Shown here in pieces: positions 1 through 9,406 of a DNA stretch of 64,000 nucleotides. The notes under the pieces were generated by a model. It had not been told where the DNA came from. It searched no databases and saw only the letters and a list, made by a program, of their open reading frames with translations. Numbering within the stretch: position 1 is the first letter of the stretch; each line of letters starts with the position of its first letter. Source of the stretch: DSOI01 sp041394885 (lineage in GTDB: Bacteria > Acidobacteriota > Terriglobia > Bryobacterales > Bryobacteraceae). The DNA lies in the NCBI GenBank assembly GCA_041394885.1, contig JAWKHI010000001.1, positions 62,001 to 126,000 of the forward strand, in the 5' to 3' direction. Position numbers and translations under genes: made by a program.

Positions 1-2120
1 AATACTGGGCGAACTTTGGACCGGCGAAGGGATCGTGGAACAACTGGGTTTCGACAAGGTCCGAACGGAAGCGGTCGACGATCGAATCGGGGTCGGCGCC
101 GAGCACGGGAAGTTGCTGCTCGAGCAAGGCGGTGGCGCCGTGCAACATGGCCTGGTAGGCGAGCAGGGCGGCACGGCCGGCATCGCCCGACTCGAGCGCC
201 AGTTGCGCTTCGAAGGTTTCGCGCTCGCAGGCGGCGAGTTTGAAGTCAATGGGATTGACAACCTCACCGGCGCACTCGCCGACGCCGATATCGCCGATGG
301 TGTACTCGCGGGCATCGGCCCAGTCGGTGTAGTAACTGGGGTCGGTATCGTGCGGGGGAACGACCATGAGGTCGTCGAGCATCGATTTGCAGGCGGCTTT
401 GCCGATGCGCTTGATGTAGTCCTGAAAGCGCTCGCCGGGGGTTCGGTCGGCGAGGTAGCGTGAGGCAATGCGATCGACGGTGTCAGGGATGCGCTTGGAA
501 GGAACGGCGCCGATGGCGAGCCCGTAGGCTCCGCCGTTTTTGTCCCATTGACCGCCGAGCACAACCTGAAAATGGGGCACGGTGTAGTTGTTCTTGTTGC
601 GGCTGACGCCGTAGAATCCGAGATCGGCCACGTGGTGCTGGCCGCAGGAATTGAAACAGCCGCTGACCTTGATGCGGAGATTGCGGACCGCGTCGTCCAT
701 CTCGAACTGGCGCTGCGCCAACCGCGACTTCAACTCGCCGGCCAACCCGCGCGAGGAAGAGATGCCGAGCTTGCAGGTATCGGTGCCGGGGCAGGCGACG
801 ATATCGACGATGGTGCCCGCGCCGGGCGCGGCGAGATCGGCGGCTTTCAATTCGCGATAGAGGTCCGGCAGATCGGCTTCGCTCACCCAGCGAAGGACGA
901 GGTTTTGCTCGACGGTGGTGCGGATGGTTTCGCGCACGTACTTGCGGGCGAGGTCAGCAACGGCGCGCAATTGGGGTGAGGTGATGTCACCGAGCGGAAG
1001 GCTGACGGTCACGGTGGCGTAGCCGGGTTGCCGCTGGCGGTAGACGTTAGTGGCGTACCAGTTCTTGAACCCCTCGGGAGTGGAACCGTTCATCGATTCG
1101 ATCTCGATGAGCGAACCGGGCCGGAGCGGGGATTCCTCCCGTGTGCCGACACCGGGGATGTAGGCCGACCATCGGTCATCGTGGGGCAGAATGGCGAGCT
1201 CTTCGGTGACCATGCGGCGGAATTCGTCGAGCCCGAGTTTGGAGACGAGAAACTTGATGCGGGCGGTGTTGCGATTCTTCTTTTCGCCGAGGCGCCCGAA
1301 TACGCGGCAGATGGCTTGCGCGAGAGGCAGCAGTCGATCTTCGGCGACGAATTCATCGAACAGACGCGCCTGTTGGGGGACGGTGCCGAGACCACCGCCG
1401 ACGTAGACCTCGAATCCGCGCCTGCCGTCGCGGACGACGGCGACACAACCGAGGTCATGCATGCGGACCAGGCCGCAAGCCTCGTCGCGGCATCCTGAGA
1501 AAGCGATCTTGAATTTGCGTCCGAAGTCCTGGCAATCGGGGTGGCCCAGGAGGAACCAGGTAAGTGCATCGGCGTAGGGGGTGACGTCGAAGGTCTCGGT
1601 GCGGCAAACGCCGGCGATGGGGCATCCGGTGACGTTGCGGACGCTGTTGCCGCAGGCCTCGCGGGTGGTGAAGCCGACGGCGGCGAGACGCCGCATGAGG
1701 GAGGGTGTCTTCGATGTGGACGAAGTGAAGCTGAAAATCTTGCCGGGTGGTGATGTGTGCGATGCCGTCGGAGTACTCCTCGGCGAGATCGGCCATGGTC
1801 TCCAGCTGTTCCGCGTTCATGCCGCCGTAGGGAATCTTGATGCGCTGCATGCCGGGGGCATCCCAAAGCGTATTGGGCCCCTTGGTACCGTCGAGCGGGA
1901 ATGCGAGTTTCCGGGCCGTGATACCATCGTGGCGCTGTCCGTTGTCGTAGCGCTGGCCGTATGCGCCGCGCCGCAAGCGGGTTTCGGCGAAGACCTTCTC
2001 GTCGATCTTACCTTGTTTCCGAGACCGGACTTCGTTTTCGTAGACGTCGAGTTCACCGGCGAGGGTGGCGGGTACGCGATCACCGAGGTGATCCTTCCAG
2101 AGGGAATTGGAGGCCTTCAT
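1..2120 (-). CDS. Siroheme nitrite/sulfite reductase, frameshifted, 3' end beyond window
   Basis: Ferredoxin-type assimilatory nitrite or sulfite reductase, which reduces nitrite to ammonia or sulfite to sulfide on a coupled siroheme-[4Fe-4S] centre in the cytoplasm. The N-terminal ferredoxin-like half carries RIKIPYGG and HITTRQDFQLHF. Four cluster cysteines are present as C-x5-C (codons near 793 and 775) and C-x3-C (near 658 and 644). A C-terminal extension ending DPFAGPKFAQY at the window edge follows. The reading frame breaks near 1700-1712: after HFVHIED the protein continues in another frame as TPSLMRRLAAVGFTTREACG, in a CCCTCCCTC stretch. The start is the ATG at 2120, preceded by GGGAG. 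Nitrite versus sulfite specificity cannot be decided from sequence alone. One frameshift could be real or a sequencing error. Confidence 0.85.
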
Positions 2121-2200
2121 GGGATACTCCCTAAACTATATCGGAATTAGGATGCTTGGGGCAAGCCGTGTTGTGCGATAGCCTGTTTCCTATGTGTTTT

Positions 2201-2230
2201 CAGGACGCCGGTAGGCAGGACGCTGGTAGA
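2201..2230. repeat. Tandem 15-bp repeat upstream of cytochrome gene
   Basis: Two adjacent 15-bp units, CAGGACGCCGGTAGG and CAGGACGCTGGTAGA, match at 13 of 15 positions. They lie just before the likely ATG at 2237. If translation began at the upstream ATG at 2192 they would encode QDAGR twice. Confidence 0.7.
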
Positions 2231-2236
2231 AGAGGG

Positions 2237-3064
2237 ATGCGATGGGGCCGCGGGAGCCGGTTGTTGTTTGCGCTCCTGTTAGCGGCGGCGGGGGCGTCCG
2301 GGCAAGGCACGGATCGGAATCCGTTTTCCGGATCGCAGGAAGCGGTGGCGGCGGGACGCAAGCTATATATGACCTCGTGCGCCGGGTGCCACGGACCGGG
2401 CGGGGAGGGCGGGCGCGGCCCGAGGCTATCCCAAAACGGACGCATACGGGGCGCACAGGACGGGCGGCTGTTCGATTCGATCAAGAACGGCGTGCGGGGT
2501 TCGGATATGCCGCCTTCGCCTTTGGGAACCGATCAGGTCTGGCAGTTGGTATCGTTCGTGAGGAGCGTGAATGCGCCGGCGTACGAGTCACCGGCTGTGG
2601 GCGATGCGGCGGCGGGCGAGAAGCTTTATGGGGGCAAGGGCCGATGTTCGGGATGCCATGCGATCGGGGGCAAGGGGGGAGTGCTCGGTCCGGACCTGAG
2701 CCATATCGGGATGACGCGATCGGTGGCGCAGTTGCGGGAGGCGCTGCTCAAGCCGAGCGAGCGGCCGACGGAGGGATACGGCGGGGTGACGGTGATCCGG
2801 CGCGGCGGAGAGAAAATCCAGGGCGTGGTGAAGAACAATACCAACTACGCGATCCAGGTGCTTGACCGGGCCGGGAATCTGCATCTGTTAGACAAGGCGG
2901 ATCTGGAGGAGATCGTGTTCCGGCGCGGGTCCTTGATGCCGGGCGACTATGGAACGCGATTGACGCGGCAGGAACAGAATGACGTGATTGCGTTTTTGAG
3001 CCGGCAGGCGGTGCGGATTCCGGAAAAAGAAGACGAGCAGGAAGCAAGGGGGCGACGCCGATGA
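2237..3064 (+). CDS. Secreted di-haem cytochrome c
   Basis: Periplasmic c-type cytochrome with two haem-binding sites, CAGCH in the first domain and CSGCH in the second, each followed by a plausible distal Met region (DMPPS; SLMPGDYG). The N-terminus reads as a signal peptide (MRWGRGSRLLFALLLAAAGASG). The chosen ATG directly follows an AGAAGAGGG stretch with almost no spacer, so an upstream ATG at 2192 is possible. The gene overlaps the next by four bases (ATGA), so the two are translationally coupled. Cytochrome and quinoprotein genes coupled in this way usually pair, the cytochrome taking electrons from the PQQ enzyme; that partnership is inferred from context. The segment after the second haem resembles the C-terminal haem domain of membrane-bound dehydrogenases (TEGYGGVTVIRRGGEKIQGVV). 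Confidence 0.85.
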   Translation: MRWGRGSRLLFALLLAAAGASGQGTDRNPFSGSQEAVAAGRKLYMTSCAGCHGPGGEGGRGPRLSQNGRIRGAQDGRLFDSIKNGVRGSDMPPSPLGTDQVWQLVSFVRSVNAPAYESPAVGDAAAGEKLYGGKGRCSGCHAIGGKGGVLGPDLSHIGMTRSVAQLREALLKPSERPTEGYGGVTVIRRGGEKIQGVVKNNTNYAIQVLDRAGNLHLLDKADLEEIVFRRGSLMPGDYGTRLTRQEQNDVIAFLSRQAVRIPEKEDEQEARGRRR

Positions 3065-4689
3065 ACAGGGCGACCGGTTGGAAGAGCTTGATTTTCGCGG
3101 CGGCGTTCGCCGGGGCAGGGCTGGCGCAGGTCCGTGTGCAGGATTTGTTGCAGGGGCCGAATGAGAACTGGGTGACGTATGCGGGCAGTTATGACGGCAA
3201 GCGTCATAGTCCATTGACGCAGATCACGCCGGAGAACGCAGGGAACCTGACGGCGAAGTGGGTGTTCCATGTGCAGCAGACGCGTCGCCTGGAGTGCACG
3301 CCGCTGGTCTACGACGGGATCATGTATGTAACCAACTCGAACGAGATCTACGCTCTGGACGCGCGGACGGGGCGGCAGATCTGGACGTATCGGGACGAGA
3401 CGGTGAAGGCGCAGCGGGTGAACCGCGGACCGGCGCTGCTCGGGGACAAAGTGTATTTCGTGACCAGCGACGCGAACCTGGTGGCGCTGAACCGCAAGAC
3501 GGGCGCGTTGTATTGGAGCAAACAGTATGCGGATCCGAAGAAGGGATATTTCGGGTCCGCGGCGCCGTTCGCGGCCAAGGACAAGATCATTGTGGGGGTG
3601 GGGGGCGGCGATAGCGGGATGCGCGGGTTTCTGGCGGCGATGAACGCCGAGACGGGCGAGGAGGTCTGGAAAACGTACACGGTGCCGGCGCGGGGCGAGC
3701 CGGGGTCGGAGACATGGGGCGACCTGACGATCGACTGGGGGGGCGCGGGGACGTGGCTGTCGGGCACCTACGATCCGGAATTGAACACGTTGTTCTGGAC
3801 GACGGGGAATCCGTGGCCGGACTTTTATGCGGGACACCGGCCGGGCGACAACTTGTGGTCCGACTCGCTGGTGGCGTTCGATCTCGACACAGGAAAGATG
3901 AAGTGGCACTTCCAGTTCACGCCGCGGGATGTCTGGGATTGGGATGCGCAGTCATGGCCGATTCTGATCGATATGCCGTGGGAGGGCAAGCCGCGCAAGC
4001 TGGTGTTTCACGCCAATCGTAACGGTTTTTTCTATGCACTCGACAGAACGAACGGGAAGTTTCTACGGGCGACGCGACTGGCGGAACTGATCACGTGGGC
4101 CAAGGGGATCGACCCGGTGACAGGCCGGCCGGACGTGGTGCCCGGCATGGAGCCGAACGCCAGCGGGAAGGAAGTGTGTCCCTCGGTGCGCGGGGTCACC
4201 AACTGGATGTCGCAATCGTATGACTCGAAACTGGGATTGTATTTCGTACCCACGCTCGAGCAGTGCGACGTGTACACCTCGTCGGCGAAGACGCCGGAAC
4301 CGATGAAGGGGTTCGCGGGAACGGGGGGCGAGCAGATTCCGGCGCGTCCGGGCAAGTTCTACATGCGGGCGTTCGATCCCAAGACGGGGAACAAAGCGTG
4401 GGAATACCCGATGACGGGCGAGGCGAAGATGTGGGCGGGCGTGGTGTCGACCGCGAGCGGAGTATTACTGTTCGGCGACGACGACGGGCAGTTGGTGGCG
4501 CTCGAGAGCAAGACGGGCAAGCATCTGTGGCACTTCAACACGGGGCAAGGGTTGACGGCTTCGCCGATCACGTTCGCGGTGGACGGCAAGCAATATGTCA
4601 CGATCGCGACGCAGACCGATGTGATGACGTTCGGGCTGTTCGAGCCTGTCCGCGCGACGCCGCTCGTGAAGGAACGGGTGGAAGACTGA
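3061..4689 (+). CDS. PQQ-dependent alcohol-type dehydrogenase
   Basis: Periplasmic quinoprotein dehydrogenase of the eight-bladed propeller family, 542 aa, with a signal peptide ending near residue 22 (GAGLA-Q). It oxidises an alcohol or similar substrate with PQQ and passes electrons to a cytochrome c. Typical family segments are visible: GNPWPDFYAGHRPGDNLWSD, FQFTPRDVWDWDAQ (with the presumed catalytic Asp) and several W-docking repeats of the form ALDARTGRQIW, ALNRKTGALYW and ALESKTGKHLW. I do not see an adjacent Cys-Cys pair. It is coupled to the upstream di-haem cytochrome by an ATGA overlap. The substrate cannot be named from sequence. Confidence 0.9.
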   Translation: MNRATGWKSLIFAAAFAGAGLAQVRVQDLLQGPNENWVTYAGSYDGKRHSPLTQITPENAGNLTAKWVFHVQQTRRLECTPLVYDGIMYVTNSNEIYALDARTGRQIWTYRDETVKAQRVNRGPALLGDKVYFVTSDANLVALNRKTGALYWSKQYADPKKGYFGSAAPFAAKDKIIVGVGGGDSGMRGFLAAMNAETGEEVWKTYTVPARGEPGSETWGDLTIDWGGAGTWLSGTYDPELNTLFWTTGNPWPDFYAGHRPGDNLWSDSLVAFDLDTGKMKWHFQFTPRDVWDWDAQSWPILIDMPWEGKPRKLVFHANRNGFFYALDRTNGKFLRATRLAELITWAKGIDPVTGRPDVVPGMEPNASGKEVCPSVRGVTNWMSQSYDSKLGLYFVPTLEQCDVYTSSAKTPEPMKGFAGTGGEQIPARPGKFYMRAFDPKTGNKAWEYPMTGEAKMWAGVVSTASGVLLFGDDDGQLVALESKTGKHLWHFNTGQGLTASPITFAVDGKQYVTIATQTDVMTFGLFEPVRATPLVKERVED

Positions 4690-4728
4690 GCGCGGGAATT
4701 GCGGGTGTGGCGGCAAACAGCCGCATGC

Positions 4729-4734
4729 TACAAT
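4729..4734 (+). promoter_or_regulatory. Candidate -10 box of the VOC gene
   Basis: TACAAT lies in the context GCTACAAT and ends seven bases before the ATG at 4742. Transcription would start at or within a base or two of the start codon, suggesting a leaderless mRNA. No clear -35 box is seen. Confidence 0.35.
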
Positions 4735-4741
4735 TTCCCTT

Positions 4742-5116
4742 ATGTTTAAAGGGCTGGAACACACGGCGATCGCGTCGCCGAACCCGCAAAAACTGGCGAA
4801 CTGGTATGTGGAGTATCTAGGATTCCGCATCAACCATTCTTATGACGGCAATTACTTCGTCCGGGCCGTGAACGGTTCGATGCTCGAGATCATCCCGTCG
4901 GAAGGCGACCGCAAGCCGGAGAAGCTGAAAGACCCCGGCATCCGGCATCTGGCGATCGAGGTGGACGACTTCGACGAAGCGCACGCCAAACTACGGCAGT
5001 TGGGAGTGCACTTCTACGGGGATCCATTCGAGAACCAAGGCAATCGCCTCGTCTTCTTCGCCGACGGCGATGGCAATTTCCTGCACTTGATCAAACGCCC
5101 GCAGCCGCTGCCGTAA
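4742..5116 (+). CDS. VOC superfamily (glyoxalase-fold) protein
   Basis: Small 124-residue protein of the vicinal-oxygen-chelate fold, a family of metal-dependent lyases, isomerases and dioxygenases. It has the paired beta-alpha-beta-beta-beta modules: GLEHTAIASPNPQKLANWYVEYLGF at the start, and GIRHLAIEVDDFDEAHAKLRQLG followed by GNFLHLIKR in the second half. Candidate metal ligands are His8 of the first module, the His of IRHLAIEV and Glu42 of MLEIIP. The substrate is unknown. It sits 52 bp after the PQQ dehydrogenase and 29 bp before an MFS transporter. No classical ribosome binding site is visible upstream. Confidence 0.85.
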   Translation: MFKGLEHTAIASPNPQKLANWYVEYLGFRINHSYDGNYFVRAVNGSMLEIIPSEGDRKPEKLKDPGIRHLAIEVDDFDEAHAKLRQLGVHFYGDPFENQGNRLVFFADGDGNFLHLIKRPQPLP

Positions 5117-5145
5117 GCGTCCTGCGGAGACGCGGGCGGCCGGCA

Positions 5146-6351
5146 TTGCTCCAGCGAACCTTCAAGGCATTTCAATATCGCGATTTCCGGCTGATGTGGC
5201 TGGGGGCCTGCACCTCCACCATCGGCACATGGATGCATACGACTGCCCAGAACTGGCTGGTGCTCGACATCTCGCAGAGCGCTTTTTATCTGGGGCTGGA
5301 CGCATTCCTCAGCCAGATCCCGATTTTTCTGTTCACGCTGGTGGGCGGCGTGGTGGCGGACCGGATCGACCGGCGCTTCATCCTGGTGGGTTCGCAACTG
5401 GTGCAGATGTCCTGCGCGATCCTGCTGGGGACTTTGTTCCTGGTGAACAGCGTTCGCATCGAGTACATCCTGATGCTGTCGTTCATCGTGGGCACGGCGC
5501 AGGCGTTCGGCGGTCCGGCGTACCAGGCGTTGATTCCATCGCTGGTGAAGCAGGAGGACCTCCCGAACGCAATCGCGCTGAATTCGATTCAGTTCAATCT
5601 GGGGCGCATGGTTGGCCCGGCGCTGGGCCTTTTAGCGATGACGAGTCTCGGCCCGGCATGGTGCTTTTACCTGAACGGATTCTCCTATCTGGCGGTGATC
5701 GCGACGCTGCTGACGATCAGTTCTTCGTTCAAGCCAAAGGCGCAGACGGTGTCGGTGGCCGAGAGCATGAAGCAGGGATTCCGGTTCATCCGTGCGCGGG
5801 ACGCGATGGGCTCGCTGATCGTGATCGCGTTTCTGATGACGATGCTGGGGATCACGATGATGACGTTTCTCCCGGTGTTCGCGAAGAACGTGTTTCACCG
5901 GGACGTGAGCGGGTACACGCTGTTGCTGGAGGTGGCCGGTGCGGGCGCGATCGCGGGCGCGCTGGCGGTGGCGACGTTCAGCGGGGCGGCGCGTCAGGGA
6001 CGCGCGGCGGTGATCAACCTGGTGCTGGTTGGAATGTCGATGGTGGCCTTTTCGTTTTCCACCAGTCTTGTGGTGAGTTGTGTGATCCTGTTTATCGGGA
6101 GCGCGGCTTTGATGAGCGTCTTCGCATTAATCAGTTCTCTGGTGCAAGCGATCACGCCGGACGATATGCGTGGACGAGTGATGAGCGTCTACAACATGGC
6201 GTTTCGCGGCGGGATGCCATTCGGCAGCCTGATCAGCGGCAAGTTCGTGGAGGGATACGGCGCTCCGGCGGTAGTGGGATTGAACGGACTGCTGATGGGC
6301 GTGCTGGGTCTTTATTTCCTGGTGGTTCGAAAGAAGGTGGCGCGGCTGTGA
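5146..6351 (+). CDS. MFS transporter (EntS/MFS_3 type)
   Basis: Integral membrane protein of about 12 helices, 401 aa, of the major facilitator branch that includes the enterobactin exporter EntS. Seen features are the N-terminal FQYRDFRLMWLGACTSTIGTWM, the loop 2-3 motif GGVVADRIDRR and a mid-protein cytoplasmic stretch ending FRFIRARDAMGSL. It begins with TTG at 5146, because no ATG precedes the family-typical N-terminus. Its TGA overlaps the GTG of the following TPR gene (GTGA). The exported or imported compound is unknown. Confidence 0.88.
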   Translation: MLQRTFKAFQYRDFRLMWLGACTSTIGTWMHTTAQNWLVLDISQSAFYLGLDAFLSQIPIFLFTLVGGVVADRIDRRFILVGSQLVQMSCAILLGTLFLVNSVRIEYILMLSFIVGTAQAFGGPAYQALIPSLVKQEDLPNAIALNSIQFNLGRMVGPALGLLAMTSLGPAWCFYLNGFSYLAVIATLLTISSSFKPKAQTVSVAESMKQGFRFIRARDAMGSLIVIAFLMTMLGITMMTFLPVFAKNVFHRDVSGYTLLLEVAGAGAIAGALAVATFSGAARQGRAAVINLVLVGMSMVAFSFSTSLVVSCVILFIGSAALMSVFALISSLVQAITPDDMRGRVMSVYNMAFRGGMPFGSLISGKFVEGYGAPAVVGLNGLLMGVLGLYFLVVRKKVARL

Positions 6352-7055
6352 CGCGGGCGTTGGCCATGGCTGCGCTGGGAGCGGCGTTGGGCTCCTCGTT
6401 TTGCCTGTGGGGCGCGGTGAAGCGATCCGCGGCAGAGAAAGCACTGGACGCGCAGGATCAGGCGAAACTGGAAAAGCTGGCCAAGGATGCGGCATTCATC
6501 GCCGAGATGCAGCCGAACGATCCGGAGGCGCAGTACAAGTCCGCGGTAACCAATTCGCTGCTGGCGCAACTGGCGATCGAGAGGCGAGACAAGGCGTTGG
6601 GGGCATCGGCGGCGGAAACGGGGATCGAGAGCGGGCAGCGCGCGGTGAAGCTGCGAGGGGACAACGCGGAATATCATCGCATCCTGGGCACGCTGTGCGG
6701 GCAGATCATTCCGGCGAACGTATGGGCGGGGTTGAAGTACGGCAAGTGCGCGATGGAGGAAGTGGGCAAGGCGATCGAACTGGACAAGACATCCTCCGAC
6801 GCCTGGATGAGCCGTGGGGTGGGCAACTACTACCTGCCGCCGGCGTTCGGAGGCGGAGTGGGGTTGGCGATCCGCGATTTCGAGCAGGCGATCCAGTTGA
6901 ATCCGGAGTCCGCGGAAGCTCACCTGTGGCTGGGGATCGCGTACCGCAAGGCGGGCCGCAACGCGGATGCGCGGAAGGCGATGGAGCGGGCGCTGGCATT
7001 GAATCCGAATCGCAAATGGGCGAAAGAACAGTTGGACAAGACACCCGCGCAATGA
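6348..7055 (+). CDS. Secreted TPR-repeat protein
   Basis: 235-residue protein starting with GTG inside the stop of the MFS gene (GTGA overlap), with an N-terminal hydrophobic segment (ALAMAALGAALGSSFCLWGA) that suggests export. Two or three tetratricopeptide repeats occupy the C-terminal half, for example AIRDFEQAIQLNPESAEAHL and AGRNADARKAMERALALNP. TPRs bind other proteins; no catalytic motif is visible. The ATGA overlap with the next gene makes this the middle member of a three-gene coupled set (MFS, TPR, membrane protein). Confidence 0.8.
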   Translation: MTRALAMAALGAALGSSFCLWGAVKRSAAEKALDAQDQAKLEKLAKDAAFIAEMQPNDPEAQYKSAVTNSLLAQLAIERRDKALGASAAETGIESGQRAVKLRGDNAEYHRILGTLCGQIIPANVWAGLKYGKCAMEEVGKAIELDKTSSDAWMSRGVGNYYLPPAFGGGVGLAIRDFEQAIQLNPESAEAHLWLGIAYRKAGRNADARKAMERALALNPNRKWAKEQLDKTPAQ

Positions 7056-8722
7056 AATCTTCGACGCTCGCGGCCGGCGCCGTCCTGGCCCTACTGACGG
7101 TATGCGGCTGGCTCTTTTTCCCGGGGCACACGTTTCTGCAGTCAGACACGCAGATTTACGTGCCGATCCTCGAGCACTTGCGGGACGCGAGTCTGTATCC
7201 GTCGGACCCTGTGGCGCTGCGGCCGCACGTCGCCTATACGATTTACGACGAAATGGCGCTGCTGCTGCGCAAACTGAGCGGGCAGCCATTCGAGTTCGGG
7301 TTGTTTCTGCAGCAAATCGTGTTCCGGTTCTGCGGACTGGTGGGCATGTACCTGATCGCTCGCGCGGCGGCGTGTTCGGTGCGAATGTCGCTGCTGGTGA
7401 CGGGGCTGTTCGGTCTGGGCGCGACGATCGCTGGCCCGGCGGTCCTGATCTTCGAATACGAACCGGTGCCGCGGGGTTATGCGGTGCCGTTGCTGATTCT
7501 TTCGCTGGGGCTTGTGCTGCACGGACGCTGGAGGGACGGGGCGATCGCGGCGGGCGTGGCGGTGCTCTACCACCCGCCGACAACGGCGCCGGTATTGCTG
7601 GCGTTGTTGCTGCTGGCGGTGCGGCGGAAACAGGTGCGGCAGCTTTGGCCGATCGCGGCAGCGGGGCTGATCGCGTTTGCGTTGTCGCGGATCCAGGCGG
7701 GGATCGTGGAACCGCAGGAGTTTTTTTCCGTGGTGGATCCGGCGCTCGAGAAGTTGCAGCGGCTGCGCGGTTCCTACAACTGGTACACGATGTGGGGAGC
7801 GCCGTGGCCGAGGCACTACGAATTCGTGGCGGTGTTGCTGGCTGTGGCCTATGCGCGTGTGCGGCAGCAGCTACCAGGCGATTTGCGATTCCTAACGGGA
7901 GCGATCGCCATCTACGGCATGGTGTCGATTCCGGTGTCGCACATCCTGATGGAGCGGGTGAAGTGGTCTCTCATGGCGCAATTTCAGCCGGCGCGGGCAG
8001 TGCTGTTCGTAGTGCTGCTGACGGTGACAATGGCGGCGCTGGCGGCGATTCACGCGGCGAAGGCGGGCAACCGGAGCGGGGCTATCGAATCGGTGGCGTG
8101 GTTCGCGGTGGCGTTCGCGGTGCCGGCACAGGCGGACGTTTCGCTGTTGCTGTTCCCGGATCTTCGCAACGAAACGATGCAGGCGCGATTTCTGGTGGTG
8201 ATGGGTCTGGCGGTGGCCGCCTGGTTGGCCGCGCGATGGGACCAGCTGCGTCCGGAATTGGCGGCGGGGGCATTGACGGCGGCGCTGTTGCTGCCGTTCT
8301 GGCTGATGCCGGGCCCGGGCAAAGTCCGGAACTACCCGGATCTCGATCATCCCGAGATTCACGAGCTTGCCGATTGGGCCCGTACGCAGACTCCGGTGGA
8401 TGCCGTGTTTCAGTTTCCCGACAGCGGGCGCGACCTCACCTCGGGTTTGTTCCGGGTGTACGCGCTGCGGGGTGTGTACGTGGACTGGAAGAGCGGCGGG
8501 CAGGTGAACCTGCTGCGGGAGTTCGCGATGGAGTGGTGGGATCGGTGGCAGAAGGCCGGCGGCGGGGAGTTCGATCCGGCGCGGGCGACGGAGCATCTCC
8601 GGTCACTGGGCGGGCTGGGCGTGGACTATGCGGTGGTGGGGGCCAAGCACGCAGTGGCAGGATGGGAACCGGTGTACCAGAATGCGCGCTATGTGGTGTA
8701 CGCCTTGAAGAAGCAGCCGTGA
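7052..8722 (+). CDS. Polytopic membrane protein, GT-C-like
   Basis: 556-residue membrane protein with roughly ten to twelve predicted helices. Early in the protein, a loop after the first helix contains SDTQIYVPILEHLRD and an HVAYTIYDE stretch, which is where GT-C fold glycosyltransferases carry acidic catalytic residues. The soluble C-terminal tail (from about residue 430) has an HPEIHELADWAR segment often seen in such proteins. The specific family and donor are not recognised. The start overlaps the TPR stop (ATGA), so it is co-translated with it. Confidence 0.65.
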   Translation: MKSSTLAAGAVLALLTVCGWLFFPGHTFLQSDTQIYVPILEHLRDASLYPSDPVALRPHVAYTIYDEMALLLRKLSGQPFEFGLFLQQIVFRFCGLVGMYLIARAAACSVRMSLLVTGLFGLGATIAGPAVLIFEYEPVPRGYAVPLLILSLGLVLHGRWRDGAIAAGVAVLYHPPTTAPVLLALLLLAVRRKQVRQLWPIAAAGLIAFALSRIQAGIVEPQEFFSVVDPALEKLQRLRGSYNWYTMWGAPWPRHYEFVAVLLAVAYARVRQQLPGDLRFLTGAIAIYGMVSIPVSHILMERVKWSLMAQFQPARAVLFVVLLTVTMAALAAIHAAKAGNRSGAIESVAWFAVAFAVPAQADVSLLLFPDLRNETMQARFLVVMGLAVAAWLAARWDQLRPELAAGALTAALLLPFWLMPGPGKVRNYPDLDHPEIHELADWARTQTPVDAVFQFPDSGRDLTSGLFRVYALRGVYVDWKSGGQVNLLREFAMEWWDRWQKAGGGEFDPARATEHLRSLGGLGVDYAVVGAKHAVAGWEPVYQNARYVVYALKKQP

Positions 8723-8726
8723 GCGG

Positions 8727-9320
8727 CTAGGCGGTGGCGCCGACGTCGATGCCGAGCTTCTTCATTTCCTCGGCGTAATACTTGCGGTGGAGTAGGGACC
8801 ACTCTTCGGTGCCTTCCGGAATGTCGCGCTTCTGACTGCGGATCTTCTGGCGGGCGGCCTTATCGACTTTGTCCTCGGCCTGGAGGATCTCGGTGATGAT
8901 GCGGAGAACTTCGAGGCGGACGTCGTTGGCGTTTCTCTTGACGCGGAACAGGCGGGACTTGCGGGCCATATCCATCACCTTGTGCGAGATGTCGTTGACC
9001 TTGTCGCGGGACAGGCGCATGGGGTCCCCGGTATCGCGGCCGGCGGCCCGGACCACTTTGCGCTGGGCCATGAGAGTGTTCTTGATCTTGCGGAACATCT
9101 CCTGATAGCTGACACCTTCGCGGCGCATGTATTCCGAGTACTGGCTCAGAATCTCCCGAACCTCGTCGTTGAGCAGATCCTCGATCATGAGCTCAGCGAG
9201 GATCACCTCGCTGATCGCGTCCGCACAGGGCCCCAACTGAACAGCTTCCAAAGTATGCGGGCTCAACTGCTGGACGATCTGACGGGCGAGGTAGTCTACA
9301 AACTCCTTGGGAAGCAACAT
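8727..9320 (-). CDS. DUF507 family protein
   Basis: Cytoplasmic 197-residue, largely helical protein matching the DUF507 family by its layout: MLLPKEFVDYLARQIV start, a central highly charged region (KVNDISHKVMDMARKSRLFRVK) and a C-terminal KRDIPEGTEEWSLLHRKYYAEEMKKLG segment. The length suggests two DUF507 units in tandem. The molecular function of the family is unknown. It is convergent with the upstream membrane protein gene (stop codons four bases apart). Confidence 0.85.
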   Translation of the reverse strand: MLLPKEFVDYLARQIVQQLSPHTLEAVQLGPCADAISEVILAELMIEDLLNDEVREILSQYSEYMRREGVSYQEMFRKIKNTLMAQRKVVRAAGRDTGDPMRLSRDKVNDISHKVMDMARKSRLFRVKRNANDVRLEVLRIITEILQAEDKVDKAARQKIRSQKRDIPEGTEEWSLLHRKYYAEEMKKLGIDVGATA

Positions 9321-9406
9321 CTGTGGGCGATCAGGCTCCTGGAACCCTCTCCGTGCCGGGAAAGCGCTCTCTGGTAGTGTAGCGGGCCTTGGAAAATCCT
9401 GTCAAA

